Shown here: in pieces, positions 59,301-64,000 of the stretch | How positions within the stretch are numbered: position 1 is the first letter of the stretch | Layout of the letters: each line of letters begins with the position of its first letter | Assembly: GCA_000149265.1 (NCBI GenBank) | Contig: CH003407.1 | Span: 7,269 to 71,268, forward strand | Direction of reading: 5' to 3' | DNA length: 64,000 bases | DNA from: Ciona savignyi | Lineage: Eukaryota; Chordata; Ascidiacea; Phlebobranchia; Cionidae | Translations under genes and position numbers: made by a program | Notes under the pieces: model-generated | The model's input: only the letters and a program-made list of their open reading frames with translations | What the model was told of the DNA's origin: nothing | Database searches by the model: none

Positions 59301-62300
59301 CATTCAAATACTCTGCATGGATCCTATGATAGCTGCTAGTCTTATTAAGAAAGCTTTGTTTCGGGAAATGGCTTCCAATGTCAATGGACACGCATTTCTA
59401 CGAAGAAATATACAAGTATAAAGAAATGTGTTTTTATTCAATTTTAGTCAAAATTTTGTGGGGAATGATATGGCCAAATTGACATCAACCTTCCACTTTA
59501 AATTCTACTATCGCAAAAACTATCGCAAAACTATCGCAAGTCAAAACTTGCACTTTTAGAATCATTGCTTAATTGGGTTAGTATCCTTCCCCTTACAGCG
59601 TATGGGAAAACACATTAATAACATGTGAGATTACTACAGGCCCACTGTAGGGTTACTGTGTGTTAATTGTTATTGACTTATTCCTAAAGTTTTATTAAAC
59701 CTAATTACTTATATATAATTCATTGATTACTTATATATATATATATGTAATACCATTACAGTTACCGTTCCATATACCTGCCTTTGATGACAAAACACGT
59801 ATGAAGATACTGTTATCAAATAATCTCATCGGTATGTTGGTTTGTTTAATTTTCTAATATATAAAGAAATTGGGAAACTGTAAAAGTGCAAAAAAATTTA
59901 ATTATCAACATAGAAATAAAATAAAACTTTACACTATCTCTATGCTGGTAGTCTCAGCAGACATTCTGAAATTTACTCTTACTTCCGTTATCTAGATAGA
60001 CAGCTTGCTCATCAATCATTTGACGGGAAATTTCTGAAAAACTCAAAAACTGACCATGAACATATACCTTTGGTTGAAGTCATTCCTCCTACAAAGGAAC
60101 AGCTGCCAAAAAAGTCGCTCAAAGCAAAAGTAACTGACAAAATACATTTTCGTTTACCATAAATTTTATTATAACACAATATTGGTAAATTGTAAGTTTT
60201 TTCTGTTTTCATGCATTTTATAAGTGACACTGGTAAATACTTTATAATTTTAATGGCTCCAGTAGATACTTGAACGTCTATTATATATTTGTACATATTT
60301 GTTGCTAGGATAGAATAGGATATTCATGTTTATCCCTGTGAGTGGGAAAACCAAGCGGGTTAACACACGGGCAATCGTCAGATCACCTCGCACCCACCGT
60401 CGGGTTACCGGAGCTATTACAATGGGTTGGGTATGATTTACATGGTTCTTCACTTTAGTAGAACCTATTAATCACTGGATTTGAGCAAAGTCCGTTAAGT
60501 GATTTGCCCAAGGACATAACCAACTAACTAGCAAGCAGTTTTGAACTAGCAAACCTTCGGATGAAAGGCGACGCACCAAACCACTAGTTAGATTAATCAG
60601 TCGGCTAAAGGCTATTAACATTTTAACTTTCAAGTTGGAGCGGTACAACTCAACTTTGGATGAAGTACTGAGTTGTTTTCGTTCTCATCCCCTGCTAATG
60701 TATTTTAACCATGGAAATGAGCGGTCCATTTCTCGCATTTTACTTTCGACACAGTTTGCGGTAAGTCCTTGGTGATCTTCACCATTTTTTGGTTGCTATT
60801 CCAAATTTTACCCTGCGATTACAAATTACCCAGTAACTAATATTTTAATTTATAATTTATTTACAAGAAATTAGTATACCAATTTGCATTTATGGGAAGG
60901 TTATATGCAACGGATTACCACAGTTAAAGAAACATCACCATCATTCAATTTAGCATTGACCATGACACGTCTTTCCCAATTACACACCTAACTAGTTTGA
61001 ATTCACAATAACAGACCCAACTATTTATTGCAGTTTGTTGTTTATGAATTAGATATTTCTTTAATTTAGTAGAACCTATTATTCCACTGGGTTCAGGCAA
61101 TATCCATTAAGTGACTTGCCCAAGAACAAAACCGAATAGCTAGTGACCGGTTATTACAGTTTGTGGGAAATAAAATAGAACGTTACAGTAACTTTTATAT
61201 TAAAGTGTTCCTAAGAGCACCAAATACTTTAAAAAATACCTAACATTAAGTCATTTAATTCTCCTCTTACTTACACAGCTGCGTCTCCGCCACTCTAAGC
61301 ACTTTCGCACAGTGAACCAAGTTGTTAAAATAGAAACTTTGGCAGCTTGGATTACATTGGTAGACCAGTGGCCATATAGGTGTGTATTTTTACAATGCAT
61401 TTTTTCATATTCAATTTTATTTAGGATAGGATAGGATAGGATATTCATGTTTATCCCGTGAATGGGAAAACCAAAGAGGTTAACACACGTGCAATCATCA
61501 GATCACCTCGCGTCCACCGTCGGGTTACCGGAGATATTGCAGTGTGTTGTGTATGATAGACACGTTCCTTCAACTTGGTAGAACCCATTAATCCGCTGGG
61601 TTCAAGCAATGTCCATAAAGTGCCTTGCCCAAGGACACAACTGACTTGTTAGCGACAAGTTTCACACCTGCAACCTTTCGATTAAAAGGCGACTCACTTT
61701 ACCGCTAGACCAACCGACTGGACGTGCAATGTATTTATTATTGGTTTAATCGAATTCACCTTTTTTGTCAACTGCTTTAAAATCATAAGATAGCAAAAAT
61801 TATTTAAAGTATTATTTATACTTTTTAAAGTTATTTAAAGTTTTATTAAAAGTATTTATACTTTTTAAACAACTTACAAATTAGCATTTTTCAAACAATT
61901 TAAAAATGATCATGTGTTTTTGTTTTTTTTCCAGGGTAAGTTGGATATGGCAGGCCATTGAGGACAATGTGCAGCAAAGCACCTTGGACCCCCATGCTAC
62001 GATCAAGTTTTCAGACAATGCACTTTTACATGATATCTATGAGTTGGTGGCAGGAAAATTAACCAAGCCGGAGGTTTGACTATACGTATTGTATTATATA
62101 ACATAGGACAATCAGGTTTATCCCTAACTGGGACGACACAGAATAAGTTTGGATTGCAGTGTGTTGATGCTGTCATTTTTGTTTAACCAATTAACTCACC
62201 AGGTTAAGCATCGTCATATGGTTAGTTATAGCTTAGTTAGTCGAAGATGACATGTATTAGACTCGATTACCAATATATCCAGCAAACAACGGGTTTTGTC

Positions 62301-64000
62301 AAATAGAATTGGATAATTACAAATGACAATTGGACTAGAAAGCTAAAAAAATCACGTAACTAACTTACTTCTACCATAGATCTATTGTACATGTCTGTTG
62401 TGGGCAAGGCACTTATCGGACATTGCCTGAACCCAGCGGAATTAATGGGTTCTATTAAATTAAACGAACATGTGAATCATACAAAACACACTGCAATAGC
62501 TCCAGCAACCCGACCATGGGCGTGAGCGGATCTGATGATTTCCTGTGTGTTAACCCCCTTGGTTTTCCATTCACAGGATAAACAACTATTCTATCCTAAA
62601 TCAATATGCATTTCATATTATTTAGTTCTTTCAATTTCAAATCTACAGTCTTGGAAAACTTTGCTGGAACTGGATGGCGACCCAGAGTGTTTTGTCCAAA
62701 TGTTAAAGGTCTACCCGATCACTATAAAACAGCTAAATAGCTTTCTGCCGCTGACAACGAATCTAAATCGCTCAATCCGAAGAATCATTTGTGTAAGTCA
62801 AAATATCTGTCACATTTTGTAAGGTCTTAAGTTGATATCTATGCTTATGTTTTTTTCAAGCTTAAAAAGCCTGTAAGTTCCAAAACTATTGTTCAGTATA
62901 ACTCTTGGAAATATCACTAAGGACAATGTAAGGGGACAAAAAACAAGACCATTTTTTGGCAATGAACATATGTCCCGATTGTTAGCTCAGTCCTTTGGAG
63001 CCCCAAGACTCTGCTAGAAGTTCATCGGTTGTGACATCTAAACCAATCACTGGGCAGTAATTTGTCTTGTTGCAAGGCAATCAGTGAAGGGTTCAACTAA
63101 AACCAAACCCACTAGAGTAATTAATTAAACTAAAACAGTAGAAATGACTTATTATATACAACACACTGCAATAGATCCTGTAACTAAATGGTTGGGTAAA
63201 GATAACATTTGCTTGTGTTTTTCTGCATTTTATCTTTTACCTGTGTGTGTGCTGTGTAATATTTGATAATTAAATATGATTGTGATTTGTTTAATTCTTT
63301 TTTTATGATTTGATTGATTCAAGTGAGCTCTTTTCCACCCATTTAGTTTAAATGATTATATGTCAACCACTTTTTTTATTTAAAATGCTAAAATTAACAG
63401 TGTTTTAGCACACTATAGAACATTTATCAGTGTTTTAGCACAGTATAGAAACAAGCTCGTCCGGCCCGTTGGTCTGGCGGTTAAGTGCGTCGCCTTTTAG
63501 TCAGAAGGTTGCAGGTGCAAAACTGGTCGCAAGCTAGTCGGTTGTGTCCTTGGGCAAGGCACTTTACGGACATTGCCTGAACCCAGCGAATTAATGGGTT
63601 CTACCAAATTAAAGAAACGTGTATCATACACAACACACTGCAATAGCTCCGGCAACCCGACGATGGGCGTGAGGTGATCTGACCATTGTCCGTGTGTTAA
63701 CCCCCTTGGTTTTCCCATTCACGGGGATAAACATGAATATCCTATCCTATCCTACCCTGATCGCACCGATAACCAGGCGGTGACGATTTCCCGTGTTCTA
63801 AACGCACCTTTCGTTTTCCCACTTACGTGAATAAAGATGAATATCCTATCCTAAGCTTAACCCAAGTTTTGATACATGAACTGAGTTCTTTCTATTTTAG
63901 AACGCTGCTTCTGAGTGCGTGGTGCAGCAGAGTACAGTATTGGATGGTTGTCGTATAAGGTGGAGGGTCAAGGGACATCTTGACCAATGGACTGTTGATG
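44351..64000 (+). CDS. KAP-family P-loop NTPase (KIDINS220/NKPD1-like), 3' end off window
   Basis: Thirteen phase-consistent exons: 44351-44384, 45261-45395, 55100-55229, 57042-57437, 58371-58595, 59263-59415, 59762-59831, 59996-60129, 60611-60760, 61279-61379, 61935-62073, 62649-62792 and 63901 onward. The KAP domain starts almost at the N-terminus: Walker A GVYGEWGSGKTQML, then YAGSDKLWAGIITHI, two membrane segments (SSYIVPVLGLLLMALVVYCF and TTAVTAAVGIGISI), Walker B ICLIIDDVDLL, and HAFLRRNIQLPFHIP. The later part (LAAWITLVDQWPYR, LLELDGDPECF) follows KIDINS220, a membrane scaffold in neurotrophin signalling, but I see no ankyrin repeats before the domain. The first exon gives only 11 residues (MTEAEVEATNN); it fits phase but is short, so the start is less certain. 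Intron 2 (45396-55099) encloses an RFX gene. Confidence 0.85.
44927..45201 (+). repeat. SINE family A copy, internal deletion
   Basis: The head and B-box-like region are present, but the block between CTAGTCGG and CACTTTACGG is deleted. The tail ends 60 bp before KAP exon 2. Confidence 0.85.
46130..46531 (-). CDS. Candidate C-terminal exon of the RFX gene
   Basis: An open frame of 133 residues preceded by a good acceptor (CGACTTAAG at 46532). The content is Gln/Asn/Ser/Pro-rich with HNPQQNRVPLTNSPHPAVVV, like the low-complexity tails of RFX4/RFX6-type proteins. It can be joined in phase to the exon ending at a GTAAGC donor (exon end 47245), but only if one A is removed from the AAAAA run at 47289-47293. 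Otherwise the RFX protein stops at 47258. A separate small gene is possible. Confidence 0.4.
   Translation of the reverse strand, partial: NSGSRSTHKNVFESTVAVQQQRRSGAASGKQNFRQNSAGCLREVSNSVGLLRNKEVNERAAREERNNAQCANTQYFNSRPYLHNPQQNRVPLTNSPHPAVVVEPAYQTDPANSSFYLLPGRSNSPGTAMLIRK
47258..54434 (-). CDS. RFX-family transcription factor (RFX4/6/8 group), nested in KAP gene
   Basis: Winged-helix DNA-binding factor; RFX proteins bind X-box sites and control ciliary and other genes. Exons: 54311-54434, 53373-53542, 53053-53276, 52882-53012, 52336-52505, 51388-51656 (interrupted by 100 N), 49988-50190, 49367-49525, 48080-48250 and 47258-47425; phases agree. The ATG is at 54432-54434. The DNA-binding domain runs from TTEWLTVNFEENSLTSVPRI through FGKIVRACFPNLTTRRLGVR to GQSRYHYAGLSVK. 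The B region and dimerisation region follow (FLDFYRSYNRRLLGYIISLD, VTIRKFAKTLPSWV, SSESVGTFHLVMLLFGDYI). Two normally constant residues differ (GVRG for GTRG, HYAG for HYYG). The frame stops at TAG 47258-47260 unless it continues to 46130. Confidence 0.9.
48279..48532. mobile_element. hAT-type MITE family B with perfect 8-bp duplication
   Basis: Starts CAGGCGTCGGTAACC and ends GGTGGCGACCCCTA. The octamer TACTAGAA flanks it at 48271-48278 and 48533-48540. The MITE lies in an RFX intron. Confidence 0.85.
48571..48692 (+). repeat. SINE family B copy
   Basis: GGTCGTGTGGCCGAATGG head, TTAACGCGACCGATACATAT, B-box-like GGGTTCGAAACT and a terminal A run. Confidence 0.75.
49162..49275 (+). repeat. 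SINE family B copy, degenerate
   Basis: GGTTGTGTGTCCGAATGG head and TACTGGTTTCGAAAC B-box-like end. Confidence 0.65.
49643..49978. mobile_element. MITE family D copy expanded internally into a minisatellite
   Basis: The ends CAGGCATAGGCAACATACGA and TAAGATAGTGAATACTATT match MITE D (reverse). Between them a unit of about 40 bp containing GGCTGTATCTAACCATACCC and TGTAACGGGTCCGTCCGCA is repeated six to seven times. The array lies in an RFX intron, ending 10 bp from exon 49988-50190. Confidence 0.75.
50255..50455. repeat. 21-bp tandem array of CRE-like sites
   Basis: Alternating 21-bp units, GTTATCGTAATGACGTCAAA and GTTGCCGTAATTACGTCACT, with degenerate units to the left. Perfect TGACGTCA octamers are at 50366-50373 and 50408-50415, with TTACGTCA half-variants between. 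It lies in an RFX intron. Confidence 0.85.
51195..51365. repeat. Minisatellite of about 21-22 bp
   Basis: Units of CTTTTATACACTACTTCCCC with small variants, at least six copies, ending about 20 bp from the RFX exon 51388-51656. Confidence 0.85.
51463..51562. other. Assembly gap of 100 N inside an RFX exon
   Basis: Exactly 100 N, a conventional size for gaps of unknown length. The exon frame on each side is coding (CGIIALCE before, DIMFQEATTALLPDC after), so true missing bases are part of the RFX coding region, or the gap hides an intron. Confidence 0.95.
51768..51880 (+). repeat. SINE family B copy, degenerate
   Basis: GGTCGTGTGACGGAATGG head and GTGACGAGCCCATGACGG before a weakened B box. 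Confidence 0.6.
53581..53835. mobile_element. hAT-type MITE family B
   Basis: Starts CAGGTGTCGGCAACC and ends GGTTGCCGACCGCTG, good inverted ends. The flanks GTATATTG and GTATATTA match at 7 of 8 positions. Same family as 48279-48532; lies in the first RFX intron. Confidence 0.85.
53920..54150 (+). repeat. SINE family A, degenerate
   Basis: Retains GAACCCAGGTAATCAATGG and CAACAGCTCCGGTAACCCGA; tail lost. First RFX intron. Confidence 0.55.
55277..55372 (-). repeat. SINE family A tail fragment
   Basis: GTAGGATAGGACAGTATGTT then the body up to CACCGTCGG; truncated. Confidence 0.7.
55430..55548 (+). repeat. SINE family B copy
   Basis: GGTCGTGTGGACAAATGG head; the B-box-like end GGATCCACACTTGGCTCGG is degraded. 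Confidence 0.65.
55588..55905 (-). repeat. SINE family A, full length
   Basis: Tail with four GGATA-type repeats at the left, head at the right. In KAP intron 3. Confidence 0.9.
57493..57797 (-). repeat. SINE family A, full length
   Basis: Close to the family consensus, ending GACCAACCGGCCGG. It lies 56 bp downstream of KAP exon 4. Confidence 0.92.
58640..58935 (+). repeat. SINE family A, full length
   Basis: Head CCGGTTAGTCTGGTGGTTCA, body and ATATCCTATC tail in KAP intron 5. Confidence 0.9.
59080..59170 (+). repeat. Dispersed GTTAGGGTT-rich repeat
   Basis: ATTAATGTTAGGGTTGGAGT followed by GGGTTGAGATTAGTG; same family as 15-125. Confidence 0.65.
60308..60603 (-). repeat. SINE family A abutting a splice acceptor
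   Basis: Full-length reverse copy. Its degenerate head ends about 7 bp before KAP exon 9 (60611), so the pyrimidine tract and branch-site region of this exon are SINE-derived. Confidence 0.85.
61424..61724 (-). repeat. SINE family A, full length
   Basis: GGATAGGATAGGATAGGATA tail at the left and head GACCAACCGACTGG at the right; KAP intron 10. Confidence 0.9.
62395..62598 (+). repeat. SINE family A, 5'-truncated
   Basis: Begins within GTTGTGGGCAAGGCACTTAT and runs to CAACTATTCTATCC; KAP intron 11. Confidence 0.8.
63455..63855 (+). repeat. SINE family A, full length, followed by a second tail
   Basis: Complete copy to about 63756 with three TATCC units, then a further partial body and tail (ACGATTTCCCGTGTTC ... 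ATATCCTATCC) at 63770-63855: two insertions or a tail duplication. It ends 45 bp before KAP exon 13. Confidence 0.85.

Overview
The window is eukaryotic. It is most likely from a solitary ascidian (tunicate) of the Ciona type, and this species call is an inference. The reasons are AT-rich DNA, many short GT-AG introns, genes only a few bases apart on one strand in operon fashion, and animal proteins (TTC27, NFU1, MRPS21, ZNHIT1, BRF1, a BTB-PHR protein, an RFX factor, a KAP NTPase) that I place from memory of their human relatives. A 100-N gap at 51463-51562 shows it is a draft scaffold.

Layout. 1-3843 (+) holds the last five exons of an unrecognised gene. 3886-18544 (-) is TTC27 in about 17 exons; its 3' end collides with the first gene. 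19675-22986 (-) holds four compact genes: ZNHIT1, an unrecognised coiled-coil protein 5 nt behind it, then MRPS21 and NFU1 46 nt apart. They look like two SL-type operons. 24308-43278 (+) is BRF1, the TFIIIB subunit of RNA polymerase III, in 16 exons. Its 8.6-kb fifth intron contains two other complete genes: a BTBD6/BTBD3-like BTB-PHR gene (-, 26573-29710) and an unrecognised five-exon gene (+, 30993-33876). 44351-64000 (+) is a KAP-family P-loop NTPase related to KIDINS220/NKPD1, running off the right edge. Its 9.7-kb second intron contains an RFX transcription factor gene on the opposite strand (47258-54434, perhaps reaching 46130).

Repeats fill the introns and intergenic DNA. There are more than 20 copies of a tRNA-like SINE ending in a TATCC-type tail, a second tRNA-like SINE concentrated at 42-56 kb, several hAT-type MITEs with 8-bp target duplications, one piggyBac-type MITE inserted in a minisatellite, and several minisatellites, one of them an array of CRE-like sites.

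The genes are mainly housekeeping: mitochondrial translation and iron-sulphur assembly (MRPS21, NFU1), chromatin remodelling (ZNHIT1) and Pol III initiation (BRF1). The most notable features are the two nested-gene arrangements and the two candidate operons. Several reading frames (TTC27, NFU1, the coiled-coil gene, the RFX C-terminus) need single-base corrections, mostly in short homopolymers, so consensus errors are likely.
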